Assembly: GCF_017308985.1 (NCBI RefSeq) | Contig: NZ_JADWPE010000003.1 | Location: 682,001 to 746,000, forward strand | DNA from: Lysobacter changpingensis | GTDB taxonomy: Bacteria; Pseudomonadota; Gammaproteobacteria; Xanthomonadales; Xanthomonadaceae | Length of the DNA stretch: 64,000 nt | Reading direction: 5' to 3' | Part shown: in pieces, positions 17,525 through 26,404 of the stretch | Position numbering within the stretch: position 1 is the first letter of the stretch | How the letters are laid out: every line of letters starts with the position of its first letter | Translations under genes and position numbers: made by a program | Notes under the pieces: model-generated | Seen by the model: the letters and a program-made list of their open reading frames with translations, nothing else | The model's database searches: none | What the model was told of the DNA's origin: nothing

Positions 17525-17964
17525 TGTCCGCCATCACCGACGCGACCGCCGCGGAAACGCAGCGCATCTGCCTGGGGCTGCAGGCGTTCAATCGCGCGGC
17601 GGCGGGCGGTATCGACTGCATTGCGATCCAGCTCGCGGCAAAGGACGACAACGGCGAACTGATCGGCGGCATCGTCGCCGAAGTGCTGCTCGGCTGGCTG
17701 GAAATCCACGTGTTGTGGCTTCACGAACGCGTCCGCGGGCAGGGCCACGGCGCCGCGCTGCTGCACGCCTGCGAGCAGCGGGCGCTCGCACTGGGCGCGC
17801 TTCACGCACGGCTGGACACGTTCGACTGGCAGGCCGAGGCGTTCTACCGGCGCCAGGGTTACGAGCGGTTCGCGGTGCTGGAGGATTACCCGGACGCGCA
17901 CGAGCGCATCTTCATGCGCAAGCGGCTGAAACCCTGGCCGCGCACCGCCGACCACGCCTCGTAG
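17524..17964 (+). CDS. GNAT family N-acetyltransferase
   Basis: A 146-aa single GNAT domain: LGWLEIHVLWLHERVRGQGHG carries the R/QxxGxG/A acetyl-CoA loop, followed by LGALHARLDTFDWQAEAFYRRQGY, the usual strand-5/helix-4 part. Acceptor unknown. The ATG overlaps the MFS stop by one base, so it is translationally coupled to the transporter. Its last 79 bp overlap the 3' end of the convergent deaminase gene. Confidence 0.88.
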   Translation: MSAITDATAAETQRICLGLQAFNRAAAGGIDCIAIQLAAKDDNGELIGGIVAEVLLGWLEIHVLWLHERVRGQGHGAALLHACEQRALALGALHARLDTFDWQAEAFYRRQGYERFAVLEDYPDAHERIFMRKRLKPWPRTADHAS

Positions 17965-18392
17965 AGTCCGCGCTCGCCTTCGGGACGCAGGGGCTCCAAC
18001 GACAGCGATTGCCGATCCGGCGGCAGCGCCATCTGCGCATACACGGCCGAGGTGGAGAGACCGAACGGCTCGCCGTCCTCGTTCGAATACGCGTAGTACG
18101 CGCGCGTCACGCCGCACAGGTGCATCGCGGCCAGGCACATCGGACACGGATGCCCGCTCGCATAGATCACCGCTCCATCGAGGCGCGGCGAACCCGAACG
18201 CTGCGCGGCCTCGCGGATCGCGAGCAGTTCCGCATGCGCGGTGGGATCGTGGGTCGCATGGATGCGATTGGCGGCACGCGCGAGCACTTCGCCATCGCGC
18301 ACGAGCACCGCGCCGAACGGACGCCCGCCTTCGGCGACGTTCGCACGCGCCAGCGCGATGGCTTCTCGCATGAAATCGGTGGGTTCGGACAT
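17886..18392 (-). CDS. nucleoside/guanine deaminase (CMP/dCMP deaminase family)
   Basis: 168-aa zinc hydrolase: the HAE motif in PTAHAELLAIREA gives His and the proton-shuttle Glu, and PCPMCLAAMH the two Cys ligands. Residues GRPFGAVLVRDG and YYAYSNEDGEPFGLS point to the GuaD-like guanine deaminase branch rather than TadA, which would be essential and has a different C-terminus. Convergent with the GNAT gene, whose 3' end it overlaps by 79 bp; C-terminal GFSRLRMKMRSCASG comes from the overlap. Confidence 0.88.
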   Translation of the reverse strand: MSEPTDFMREAIALARANVAEGGRPFGAVLVRDGEVLARAANRIHATHDPTAHAELLAIREAAQRSGSPRLDGAVIYASGHPCPMCLAAMHLCGVTRAYYAYSNEDGEPFGLSTSAVYAQMALPPDRQSLSLEPLRPEGERGLYEAWSAVRGQGFSRLRMKMRSCASG

Positions 18393-18466
18393 GACGGCTG
18401 CGGGCTTCGTTCGGAAGCAGCAGCATGCACCGGCGGCGGGCGCGGCGCATGGACTGGATCGGGCCG

Positions 18467-18805
18467 TTACGGAGCGACGATGTCGCCGACCGGATGCGCT
18501 TGCGAGCAGAGCCGTTTCGCTCGCGGCGAATCGCCTTCCACGAAGCCCACCCGCCGGTAGCCCGCCGATTCGAGCGCGCTCGCGATGCGCGCGACCGCAC
18601 GGTACGGGGTTTGCGGGCAGCCCACGATATTGACCCGTATCGACTCCGGATCGCCCAGGTGGTTTTGCAGGCGGCCCAGCTCGCCCGTCATGCCATCCAG
18701 TTCAAGGCTGCCGTCCGGAAGCACATGGAGATTGCGGTACACCGGCGGAGCACCGCTGCCACAACCCGCAATCACGACCAGCAGCAAACCGGCAATGTTT
18801 CGCAG
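18467..18805 (-). CDS. small putative lipoprotein with ExbD-like periplasmic fold
   Basis: About 112 aa: LLLVVIAGCGSG is a lipobox (cleavage before Cys), then NLHVLPDGSLELDGMTGELGRL, VNIVGCPQTPYRAVARIASAL and AGYRRVGFVEGD. The order (short strand, V-N-I, Y-x-x-V-x-R-I-x-x-A-L-x-x-A-G) resembles periplasmic domains of ExbD/TolR, without their TM helix. The start is uncertain: CTG at 18805 has GGAG 7 nt upstream, TTG at 18787 is the only other candidate; no ATG/GTG is in frame. Lies downstream of dksA beyond its terminator. Confidence 0.55.
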   Translation of the reverse strand: MRNIAGLLLVVIAGCGSGAPPVYRNLHVLPDGSLELDGMTGELGRLQNHLGDPESIRVNIVGCPQTPYRAVARIASALESAGYRRVGFVEGDSPRAKRLCSQAHPVGDIVAP

Positions 18806-18832
18806 AGGAAGGCTCCACCGACGGAAGGAAAC

Positions 18833-18864
18833 CGAAACGAAAAGCCCGGCATGCGCCGGGCTTT
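18833..18864 (-). terminator. intrinsic terminator of dksA
   Basis: Stem AAAGCCCGGC / GCCGGGCTTT with a GCAT loop and a TCGTTTC tail on the minus strand, 24 nt after the dksA stop. Confidence 0.85.
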
Positions 18865-18888
18865 CGTGGCTGTACAAGCGACGCTGGA

Positions 18889-19989
18889 TCAGTCGCCCAT
18901 CTGCTTCTGCAGATGTTCCCACCGCTCCTGCGCGTCGATCGTGCGCTCGGCGGTGAGGCGGGCTTCCAGGCGCTCCAGGCCGATTTCCTCGCCGGTGTCG
19001 ACGCAGTAACCGTAATCGCCCGAATCCACGCGCTTGAGCGTGCTGTCGATCTTGCTGATCAGCTTGCGATAGCGGTCGCGGGTGCGAAGTTCCAGCGAGT
19101 TCTCGGTTTCGCGGGTCGCGCGCTCGGCTTCGTCGCCGACGTCGCGGACTTCGTCCTTGAGGTTCTCGATGGTCTGCTTGGATTCCTCGACCAGGTCCGC
19201 ACGCCATTGCAGCAGGCGCTGGCGGAAGTACTCCAGTTGCAGCGGGTTCATGTATTCCTCGTCCACCGTGGGCTTGTAGCCCTGCGGGACGAGCGGACGG
19301 CCGGTGGCCTCATCTGTCTGGTACGGCACGACTTTGACCTTGCCTTTCGGCGCGGGAGCCTGCGGCTTGGCGACGACGGCCACGGCGACCTTGCCGGCCG
19401 GGCGCGGAGCGGTCTTGGTCGCGGGGTTGCTTGCTGCCGCCGCTTTGGTTGCAGGCGCCTTGTTGGATGCGGGTTGTGTCACTGGATTCTTGGCGACTTC
19501 TGGCTTGCTGGCGACCGGCTTGGCTGCTTGGGATTCGGCGGCCGGCTGCACTGCGGGTTTCTTGACGACAGGCTTGCCCGCCGGCTTTGCGGCCGTGGAC
19601 TTGCCTTCCTGGGGAGGGGCGGCCTTCACCGGCGTGGACTTCACCGGCGCGGCCTTTTTCGCGGGGGCCGGCGCCTGCTTGGCGACCGGCTTGCCCGCCG
19701 GAGCCGCCTTCTTGGCGACGACGGGCTTCTTCGTGCTGGCGGCCGGCTTGGCCGGCACCTTCTTCGCCACCGGAGCCTTCTTGGCGACCGGCCTGGTGGC
19801 GGGAGTCTTCCTGGCCGGAGCGGCCTTCTTGGCCACCGGCTTCTTCGCCGGAGCCGCCTTCTTCGCGGCCGGCTTCTTCACCGCGGTCTTCTTCGCTGCG
19901 GGTTTGCTGGACGCGGCCTTCTTGGCGGCCGGCTTGACGGTCTTCTTGATGGCCTTGGCGGCCTTCTTCGCGGTTTTTTTCACTGCCAC
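18889..19989 (-). CDS. dksA: DksA-type RNA polymerase-binding factor with histone H1-like N-terminal tail
   Basis: 366 aa. Residues 1 to ~235 are Lys/Ala/Pro-rich, with KKPAAKKAAPAKK-like repeats as in histone H1 or AlgP; residues ~245-366 are a DksA domain. The coiled coil has MNPLQLEYFRQRLLQWRADL, the tip DVGDEAERA (E. coli Asp71 kept, Asp74 as Glu) and LELRTRDRYRKLISKID. The zinc-finger region keeps only one of four Cys (YGYCVDTGEEIG...RTIDAQE), so it should not bind zinc as E. coli DksA does. DksA works with ppGpp to tune rRNA and amino-acid promoters; the tail probably binds nucleic acid. Start GTG 19989 has AAGGA 10 nt upstream. Confidence 0.9.
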   Translation of the reverse strand: MAVKKTAKKAAKAIKKTVKPAAKKAASSKPAAKKTAVKKPAAKKAAPAKKPVAKKAAPARKTPATRPVAKKAPVAKKVPAKPAASTKKPVVAKKAAPAGKPVAKQAPAPAKKAAPVKSTPVKAAPPQEGKSTAAKPAGKPVVKKPAVQPAAESQAAKPVASKPEVAKNPVTQPASNKAPATKAAAASNPATKTAPRPAGKVAVAVVAKPQAPAPKGKVKVVPYQTDEATGRPLVPQGYKPTVDEEYMNPLQLEYFRQRLLQWRADLVEESKQTIENLKDEVRDVGDEAERATRETENSLELRTRDRYRKLISKIDSTLKRVDSGDYGYCVDTGEEIGLERLEARLTAERTIDAQERWEHLQKQMGD

Positions 19990-20182
19990 GAGCGACGTGT
20001 CCTTCTGTTCCCTGAGGACCTCCGGACGACGGTCCGAAGGCGGTGTGGAGCACAGCATGCCCCACTTCGTGTCCGCGCTGCATGACATCGCATGCATGTG
20101 CCGGACACCGTCCGCGGAAGCCATCGATCGTGCCGGTTCCGCGATGGTCGGTCGATCCGTGGATCGGCCGAAAACTGGAGCC

Positions 20183-20210
20183 TTGTGACGGGAAAGCGCG
20201 CTGTTATACC
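20183..20210 (+). promoter_or_regulatory. promoter of yidD-pyrC-M23 operon
   Basis: TTGTGA (20183-20188), 16-nt spacer, TATACC (20205-20210); start of transcription about 50 nt before the yidD GTG. Confidence 0.55.
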
Positions 20211-20266
20211 CTGCCCCGGCACCTGCGGCAACCGCATATTCAGATGCCTGTCCGCATTAAGGAACC

Positions 20267-20515
20267 GTGATCGACCGTCTGCTCATCATCCTGCTGCGCG
20301 GTTACAAGCGCTGGATCAGTCCGCTGCTTGGTCCGCGCTGCCGTTTCCATCCGACGTGCTCGGAATACGCCATGCAGGCCATCGCCCGTTTCGGCGCCTT
20401 CAAGGGCAGTTGGCTGGCGCTGCGCCGGATCCTGCGTTGCCATCCCCTTCACCCGGGCGGGATCGATCCCGTTCCGGAACCACCCTCTGGGAAACACTCA
20501 TGCCATCGACACTGA
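20267..20515 (+). CDS. yidD: membrane protein insertion efficiency factor YidD
   Basis: 82 aa. Shows the family core [27 protein letters not shown] split over its length, with two conserved Cys, then [21 protein letters not shown]. YidD helps the YidC insertase at the inner membrane. GTG start at 20267. In many proteobacteria it sits between rnpA and yidC; here it is placed before pyrC and overlaps it by 16 bp. Confidence 0.95.
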   Translation: MIDRLLIILLRGYKRWISPLLGPRCRFHPTCSEYAMQAIARFGAFKGSWLALRRILRCHPLHPGGIDPVPEPPSGKHSCHRH

Positions 20516-21846
20516 TCGTCAACGCCCGCCTGGTCAACGAAGGCCGCGAATTCGACGGCGACCTGCGCTTCGAGGACGGGCGGATCGCCCAGATCGGCAC
20601 AGGCCTGTCGGCGCGCGCGAACGAATCGGTGATCGATGCCGGTGGCCGTCGCCTGCTGCCGGGCATGATCGACGACCAGGTGCACTTCCGCGAACCGGGC
20701 CTGGAATACAAGGCGGACATCGCGACCGAATCGGCCGCCGCCGTCGCGGGCGGGCTGACGTCCTTCATGGACATGCCCAACACCAACCCGCCCACGCTCG
20801 ACGCCGAAGCGCTGGAAAACAAATACCGCCGCGCCGCCGGCCGGGCATGGGGCAACTACGGCTTCTACATGGGCGCGAGCAACGACAACCTCGCCGCGAT
20901 CCAGTCGCTGGATCCGCTCGCCGCGCCGGGCATCAAGGTGTTCATGGGCGCCTCCACCGGCAACATGCTGGTCGACAACCCGGAGATCCTCGACGGCATC
21001 TTCCGCGATGCGCCCACGCCGATCATCACGCATTGCGAGGACACGCCGATGATCGACGCCGAACTCGCCCGCTACAAGGCGAAGTACGGCGACGACATCC
21101 CGGCCGCGTGCCATCCGGACATCCGTTCGCGCGAAGCGTGCATGAAGTCCACCCAGCTGGCGCTGTCGCTGGCCCGCAAGCACGATGCGCGCCTGCACGT
21201 GCTGCACATCAGCACGGCGGACGAACTGGCGCTGTTCGAAGCCGGTCCGCTGGTCCGCGCCGACGGCAGCCGCAAGCGCATCACCGCCGAGACCTGCATC
21301 CACTTCCTGCGCTTCGACCGCGACGACTACGCGCGGCTGGGACACCTGATCAAGTGCAACCCGGCGATCAAGGACGCCGGCGACCGCGAGGCGCTGATCC
21401 AGGCGCTGGCCGACGACGTGCTCGACGTGCTCGCCACCGACCACGCGCCGCACACGCTGGAGGAAAAGGCGCGTCCGTACACCGGCGCGCCGAGCGGGCT
21501 GCCGCTGGTGCAGTACGCGCTGGTCGCGGCGCTCGAACTCGTGCACGAAGGTCGCCTGACCACGGCGCAGGTCGTGCAGAAGTTCGCGCATGCGCCGGCG
21601 CAGCTGTTCGACGTGAAGCAGCGCGGTTTCCTGCGCGAAGGCTACGCGGCGGACCTCGTGCTCATCGACGACACGCCCTTCACCGTGCAGCGCGAGGACG
21701 TGCTGTCGAAGTGCGGCTGGTCGCCGTTCGAAGGCACGACGTTCCGTTCGCGCATCGCCTCGACCTGGGTCAACGGCGAGCTCGCGTGGGACGGCCGGCA
21801 ACTGGTCGGACAACCGCGCGGCCAGCGACTGGCGTTCGATCGATGA
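20500..21846 (+). CDS. pyrC: dihydroorotase
   Basis: Pyrimidine synthesis: cyclises carbamoyl aspartate to dihydroorotate. 448 aa, class I amidohydrolase type. Metal ligands in [10 protein letters not shown], the carboxylated Lys in [10 protein letters not shown], His in ITHCEDT and LHVLHIST, and catalytic Asp in [15 protein letters not shown] 20500 has GGGAA 6 nt upstream and lies inside yidD. pyrD begins at 63.5 kb in this window, so the pathway is dispersed. Overlaps the following M23 gene by 4 nt. Confidence 0.95.
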   Translation: MPSTLIVNARLVNEGREFDGDLRFEDGRIAQIGTGLSARANESVIDAGGRRLLPGMIDDQVHFREPGLEYKADIATESAAAVAGGLTSFMDMPNTNPPTLDAEALENKYRRAAGRAWGNYGFYMGASNDNLAAIQSLDPLAAPGIKVFMGASTGNMLVDNPEILDGIFRDAPTPIITHCEDTPMIDAELARYKAKYGDDIPAACHPDIRSREACMKSTQLALSLARKHDARLHVLHISTADELALFEAGPLVRADGSRKRITAETCIHFLRFDRDDYARLGHLIKCNPAIKDAGDREALIQALADDVLDVLATDHAPHTLEEKARPYTGAPSGLPLVQYALVAALELVHEGRLTTAQVVQKFAHAPAQLFDVKQRGFLREGYAADLVLIDDTPFTVQREDVLSKCGWSPFEGTTFRSRIASTWVNGELAWDGRQLVGQPRGQRLAFDR

Positions 21847-22715
21847 GGTTCGCGCAGGCGTTCGCGCTGTCGCTGCTGGCGATGGCGTCGGCGGGTTGTG
21901 CGGCGGCTCCGGTATCGCAGGCGATTGCGCAGGTTTCGGCCGCCGCGACCGCGCCGGTCGATACGCGCGTGGTGTTTCCCGCGTCCGTGCAGCAGGGCTC
22001 GCTCGTGTTCGGCAAGGTGCCGGCGAACGCGACCGTGCGCTACGGCACCCGCGTGCTGCGGCCGACAAACTACGGCACGGTCGTGTTCGGCGTCGGGCGC
22101 GACGAGGCGGGGCCGGTCAGCGTCGACATCCTGACCGCCGACGGCCGCACGCAGGTCGCGAGTGTCGACGTGACGCCGCGCGACTGGCCGGTCGAGAACG
22201 TGCGCGGCGTCCCGCCGAAGACGGTGGCACCACCGCCGGACATCGCCGCGCGCATCGAACGCGAGCAGGCGCAGGTCACCGCGACGCGTGCCCGCGACGA
22301 CGATCGGGTCGATTTCGCGCAGGCGTTCATCTGGCCGCTGCAGGGCCGCATCAGCGGGCGCTTCGGCAACCAGCGCGTGTACAACGGCGTGCCGAAATCG
22401 CCGCATTCGGGCATGGACATCGCCGCGCCCAACGGCACGCCGGTGCTGGCGCCGGCCGCGGGCGTGGTCACCTTCGCCGCGCCGAACCTGTACCTCACCG
22501 GCGGCACGCTGCTGCTCGATCACGGGCATGGCGTGAGTTCGAATTTCCTGCACCTGTCGCGGATCGACGTGAAGGTGGGCGATCGCGTGCAGCAGGGCCA
22601 GGTGATCGGCGCGGTGGGCGCGACGGGACGCGCGACCGGGCCGCATCTGCATTGGGGGATGAACTGGTTCGAGGTGCGCGTGGATCCGTTGCTGGTGCTG
22701 GAGCGCACGCAGTAG
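21843..22715 (+). CDS. M23 family metallopeptidase, lipoprotein
   Basis: 290 aa. Signal peptide with lipobox ASAGC. N-terminal domain (~40-130) with an Ig-like PVDTRVVFPASVQQGSLVFGK pattern, linker, then an LytM/M23 domain: zinc ligands in PHSGMDIAAPNG (HxxxD), LLDHGHGVSSNFLHLS and the closing HLHWGMN. It should cut peptidoglycan cross-links or peptides in the periplasm. Complete active site, so enzymatic rather than EnvC/NlpD-like activator. Coupled to pyrC by an ATGA overlap, an odd functional pairing. Confidence 0.9.
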   Translation: MRFAQAFALSLLAMASAGCAAAPVSQAIAQVSAAATAPVDTRVVFPASVQQGSLVFGKVPANATVRYGTRVLRPTNYGTVVFGVGRDEAGPVSVDILTADGRTQVASVDVTPRDWPVENVRGVPPKTVAPPPDIAARIEREQAQVTATRARDDDRVDFAQAFIWPLQGRISGRFGNQRVYNGVPKSPHSGMDIAAPNGTPVLAPAAGVVTFAAPNLYLTGGTLLLDHGHGVSSNFLHLSRIDVKVGDRVQQGQVIGAVGATGRATGPHLHWGMNWFEVRVDPLLVLERTQ

Positions 22716-22717
22716 TG

Positions 22718-22809
22718 CAGGAGTGGGTGAAGGGGAGCGGGCAGCGAGTACAGCCGCCTTCTCACTTCCTACTTCTCACTTCTCACTTCTCCCACCTCAC
22801 GCCTCACAC
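22718..22809. repeat. inverted heptad-repeat cassette between M23 gene and GGDEF gene
   Basis: Purine-rich left arm (GAGTGGGTGAAGGGGAGCGGG) and a right arm of seven tandem heptads from 22761: CTCACTT, CCTACTT, CTCACTT, CTCACTT, CTCCCAC, CTCACGC, CTCACAC. The stop codon of the convergent GGDEF gene (22804-22806) lies in the last heptads. Confidence 0.75.
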
Positions 22810-24513
22810 CACCGAATCGGCCGTATTCGCCACCGGCGTCGCCGACGTGGTGCGCAGGCGCGAGGCGGTGTAGCCGGTGACGCGGTCGCGGCCGGCGGCC
22901 TTGCTGGCGTACAGCGCGGCGTCGGCGCGTTCGAGCAGTTTCTCCACGGTTTCGCCGTGGTGGAGTTCCGCCACGCCCAGGCTCAACGTCGTGGTGAACA
23001 AACGGTTGTCGATCGACAGCGGCCGGCAGTTCACCGCCGCGCGCAGGTTCTCGGCGACGCACAGCGCTTCGCGCAACTGCGTGTCGGGAAGGACGACGAG
23101 GATCTCGTCGCCGCCGTAACGTCCGAACAGGTCGTACGTGCGCAGCCGGTTGCGCGTGCGCAGCGCGACGATGCGCAATGTCTGGTCGCCCACGCGATGG
23201 CCGTGCGCATCGTTGATGCGCTTGAAATGGTCGATGTCGAAGAACACCACCGACAACGGACGCCGCCCGCGCTGCGCCGCCTCGGCGAGCGCTTCCAGCC
23301 GCTCGTTGATGGCCGAACGCGTCAGCGCGCCGGTCAGCACGTCGTAGGTCGCCAGACGGCTGGCATGGTCGCGGTCGCGGCGCATCTGGTGCATGTGATC
23401 GGTCAGGCCGATGGTGAGCACCAGGCCGCCCATCGCCAGGCCGATCGGGAACGCGTACTCCATCCACTCCGGATTGCGCCAGCCGCCCAGCAGTTCGCCC
23501 ATGCGCAGCATCACCAGCGCGACCATCGGCGCCCACGAGAGCACCATGAAGTACGCCTCGCGCTGGCGGGCCCAGGCGCCGGTCACGCTGGCGGCGAAGG
23601 TCATCACCGCCGAGAGCAGGAACACCACGTTCGCCACCCAGCCCAGCCAGCCTGCCGCGCTGCCGATGTTCGCCAGCAGCAGCGCCAGCAGCACCGCGTT
23701 GCAGCCGTGCAGCGCACGCATGAAACGCACGTGCCGTTCGGGCAGGTTGAGGTAGAGCGCGACGAAACTGTTGCTCGCCAGCACGCCCAGCAATCCGAAC
23801 ATGCGTCCGACGCGCGGATCGGAGCCGACCAGTTCGGCCAGCCAGGGCACGGCGCGGATCTCGCCGCCCATGCAGGCCAGGTAGAACGCCTGCGCGGCGA
23901 GCGTCAACGACAGATAGGCGTAACTGCGCTCGCCGATGCCCACCCAGAAACCCACCGCCAGCAGCGCCAACACCACCAGCGTGCCGAGCACGAAGGTGCG
24001 CAGCGCGACGTGGCGCAGGTCGTGCCGGTGCACGGCGGCGAGCGGTTCGATGTCCACCGCCATCGGCGTGGGCGACAACGCGCTCACGCGCAGGTAGATC
24101 GACTCGCCGGTGGCCAGCCCCTGCGGCAGCGGGACGACCAGCGCGCGGGTGGAGAATTCGAGGTCGGCGTCGTCGCCGACCAGCCCCCTGCGCACCGGGA
24201 TCGCGTCGCCCGGACGCCAGACTTCGACGTGGTTGAGATAGGGAAAGCGCAGGATCAGGTTCGGCGCATCGGCCGGCTGCACGGCTTCCCGGGCGGTCAG
24301 CCGCCACCAGCGCGGGCGGCGGCTGGTCTCGTGGATGGCCTGGCCTTCCACGCTGGCGAATTCGCCCTGGTGCCGGCCGGAGAGGACTTCCAGCGGCACC
24401 GGATCTCCGTCGAGGCGGGACACGTCGAACAGCTGCGCCGACGCGGACGTCGCCACGAGCATGCCGAACCCGGCCAATGCGGCCTGCCACCACCGACGAA
24501 AGGGTTTCCCCAT
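22804..24513 (-). CDS. membrane diguanylate cyclase (7TMR-DISM type sensor + GGDEF)
   Basis: 569 aa. Signal peptide (ATSASA), periplasmic DISM-like beta domain (~25-170; WWRLTAREAV, LRFPYLNHVEVW), seven hydrophobic segments (~180-370), then a GGDEF domain (~390-550) with FFDIDHFKRINDAHGH and the signature RYGGDEI. GGDEI instead of GGDEF/GGEEF keeps the catalytic Gly-Gly-Asp-Glu, so activity is likely. No RxxD inhibitory site is seen before the signature at the usual spacing. It should make c-di-GMP in response to a periplasmic ligand. Monocistronic, convergent with the M23 gene. Confidence 0.9.
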   Translation of the reverse strand: MGKPFRRWWQAALAGFGMLVATSASAQLFDVSRLDGDPVPLEVLSGRHQGEFASVEGQAIHETSRRPRWWRLTAREAVQPADAPNLILRFPYLNHVEVWRPGDAIPVRRGLVGDDADLEFSTRALVVPLPQGLATGESIYLRVSALSPTPMAVDIEPLAAVHRHDLRHVALRTFVLGTLVVLALLAVGFWVGIGERSYAYLSLTLAAQAFYLACMGGEIRAVPWLAELVGSDPRVGRMFGLLGVLASNSFVALYLNLPERHVRFMRALHGCNAVLLALLLANIGSAAGWLGWVANVVFLLSAVMTFAASVTGAWARQREAYFMVLSWAPMVALVMLRMGELLGGWRNPEWMEYAFPIGLAMGGLVLTIGLTDHMHQMRRDRDHASRLATYDVLTGALTRSAINERLEALAEAAQRGRRPLSVVFFDIDHFKRINDAHGHRVGDQTLRIVALRTRNRLRTYDLFGRYGGDEILVVLPDTQLREALCVAENLRAAVNCRPLSIDNRLFTTTLSLGVAELHHGETVEKLLERADAALYASKAAGRDRVTGYTASRLRTTSATPVANTADSVV

Positions 24514-24622
24514 GACCCGTCTGGCCCCCGAGCAAGGCCGGGGAGCATACCGTAATGAGACGGCCGTCGCGGAACCGTCCGACGAAGGGCAAGCCGGCCG
24601 GGGCCGGCGGTGCCCCGGAAGG

Positions 24623-25600
24623 TCAGGCCGGGGCGCCCTGCCCCGTCACCCGAGCCACCGCGTCGTGGGCGTGCAGGCTTTCGAAATGGGACACCCGGGC
24701 GTCGAAGCGCTCGATGCGCGGATCGGCCGACAGCGCGGCGGCGACGCGACGCGCGGCGTCCTCGCAGAACATCAGGTTCTCGGCGTTGAGGCGTGCGAAG
24801 GCCTGCTCGTCCTCGCGCTTCACCGCGGTCTGCACGGGCGTGGCCACGGCGGTTTCCAATGCGTCGATCAGCGCCGACAGCGGCACCTCGTCGAACGCCG
24901 GACGCAGTTCGACACGAACATCGGCGCGGCTGCGCTGCGCGTGCGGCGTGGCGGCCAGCCCGCGTTCGGAGGCAAGCCATTCGCCGACCACCGCCGCCGA
25001 CAACGGGCGCGCGGCGGCGAAATCCTCGGCGAAGCGCTCGGCGTTGAGCTGGCGCGACAGCGCCGCCGACGCCGGGCAGGTGCTGGAGTATTCGACCGAA
25101 AACGCCAGCGCCAGATGCAGATGGCCGTCGCGCAGGGTCGCATCGATCTCGACCGGATAGCGCTTCCAGCCCGCGTTGTTGCTGGCGAGCGCGGGACGCA
25201 GCAGCAGTTGTTCGTAGCGCAGCACCAGCCGCGCGGCGCTGGAAATGCCGCCCTGCTTCTCGATGAGCGTCTGCAGCACGCGGCGCAGGCCGGCGGGCGT
25301 CACCGTCTCGCTGGCGAAGGCGTCCTGCAACTGCAGGTACATGCGCGACATGTGGATGCCGCGCGCGTTGGCGTCCTTCAGGTCGACGCTGACATCGACC
25401 GAGGCGGCGACGGTGATCGCCTCGCCCTCGGGTCCGGCCACGCGCAGCGGCAGGGCGATGTTGGACATGCCGACCCAGTCGAGCGGTCGCGCCGCGGCGG
25501 CGGCATCGAAGGCGACATCGGGCAGACGGCGCGGGGTGTTGGAAGTCGTGGTCACGGCGGACGATGTGGGGTTGGCGCGGGGGAGCGCAAGCCGGGCCAT
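24623..25600 (-). CDS. folE2: GTP cyclohydrolase FolE2 (type IB)
   Basis: Converts GTP to dihydroneopterin triphosphate for folate/queuosine; the IB form works with metals other than zinc. Family marks: SVDLKDANARGIHMSRMYL, SVEYSSTCPASAALSRQL (conserved Cys), and the C-terminal ARVSHFESLHAHDAVA. 325 aa from ATG 25600, or 310 aa from GTG 25555; neither has a clear Shine-Dalgarno, and the shorter one is closer to the family start (PRRLPDVAFD). Confidence 0.93.
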   Translation of the reverse strand: MARLALPRANPTSSAVTTTSNTPRRLPDVAFDAAAAARPLDWVGMSNIALPLRVAGPEGEAITVAASVDVSVDLKDANARGIHMSRMYLQLQDAFASETVTPAGLRRVLQTLIEKQGGISSAARLVLRYEQLLLRPALASNNAGWKRYPVEIDATLRDGHLHLALAFSVEYSSTCPASAALSRQLNAERFAEDFAAARPLSAAVVGEWLASERGLAATPHAQRSRADVRVELRPAFDEVPLSALIDALETAVATPVQTAVKREDEQAFARLNAENLMFCEDAARRVAAALSADPRIERFDARVSHFESLHAHDAVARVTGQGAPA

Positions 25601-25693
25601 TGTAGCGGCCGTATCCGGACGGCCAGCCGGACAGGCTGCAACAGTCAGTTACGGGGCGTGAAGACGGCTATCGGACCGATAGCCGCGGCGCGT

Positions 25694-26404
25694 TCACCCG
25701 CGAGCGCCCCGCCAGGCGGTCCACAGCGCCGACCACGGCGGCAGCGGCTGCGACGCATCGCCGCGGCGCAGGCGCTGGCGGGCCAGCGCGTTCCAGACGC
25801 GACGCGGGCGATTGGCCGCGTCCTCCGGCCAGTGTCCGAGCAGTTCCGCCGCCCAGGCGCGCGTCGTCGCGCCCTCGCCCGCACGGGCGATGACGCTCAT
25901 CGGCACCGACGCCTCGCCTGCATGCGCGAGCCGCGTGTGCAGCAGGCCCGCCTGCACGGCGGACGCCGCGCCCGGCGATGCGTCGAACAGCACCGCTTCG
26001 ATCTCCGCCACCGCCTGCGCGAACGGCGCCAACGCGGCGAAGGCCTCGTCGCGATCGCGCGGACGTTCGCGGCTCTCGCGCAGCGCGGGAATCGCCGCCG
26101 CGAGGGCCGTCCAGGGCGCCGGCAGCTTCTGCAGCGCGATGCCGAGCGGATGCCGGCGCAGGCCGCGCGACCAGCCCTGCAGTTCCTCCATCCACCACGC
26201 GAGCTTCGCCTCGCCCGGACGCGGATCGCTGCCGCCCCAGGCGGCGTCGGTGAGCTCCTGCTGCAACGCGGCCCAGGCGAGCGCGATGTCGCGTTGCGCC
26301 GGCGGCACGAACGCCTGCGCGACGGCCCATTCCGGCCAGCGCGTGCGCCATTTGTCGAGGAAGCTGTCGAGCGCTTCGTCGCGTGCGGGCCCGATCGTGT
26401 TCAT
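25694..26404 (-). CDS. phytoene/squalene synthase-like protein
   Basis: 236 aa. Helical, with RDIALAWAALQQELTDAAW, KLAWWMEELQGWSRGLRRHPLG and PWTALAAAIPAL, matching the trans-isoprenyl synthase fold found in xanthomonad proteins of this position. The Asp-rich substrate motifs are not convincingly present, so catalysis is doubtful. Overlaps the gph stop by 4 nt (ATGA) and so belongs to the ubiG-gph operon. A link to isoprenoid quinone metabolism is only contextual. Confidence 0.6.
   Translation of the reverse strand: MNTIGPARDEALDSFLDKWRTRWPEWAVAQAFVPPAQRDIALAWAALQQELTDAAWGGSDPRPGEAKLAWWMEELQGWSRGLRRHPLGIALQKLPAPWTALAAAIPALRESRERPRDRDEAFAALAPFAQAVAEIEAVLFDASPGAASAVQAGLLHTRLAHAGEASVPMSVIARAGEGATTRAWAAELLGHWPEDAANRPRRVWNALARQRLRRGDASQPLPPWSALWTAWRGARG

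Noticed and set aside
19310-20188. Plus-strand Gly/Leu/Ala-rich frames opposite dksA
   Set aside because: Mirror of the Lys/Ala repeat tail of DksA, not a membrane protein gene.
22761-22803. CRISPR-like array
   Set aside because: Units are 7 nt, contiguous and without spacers; heptad repeat instead.
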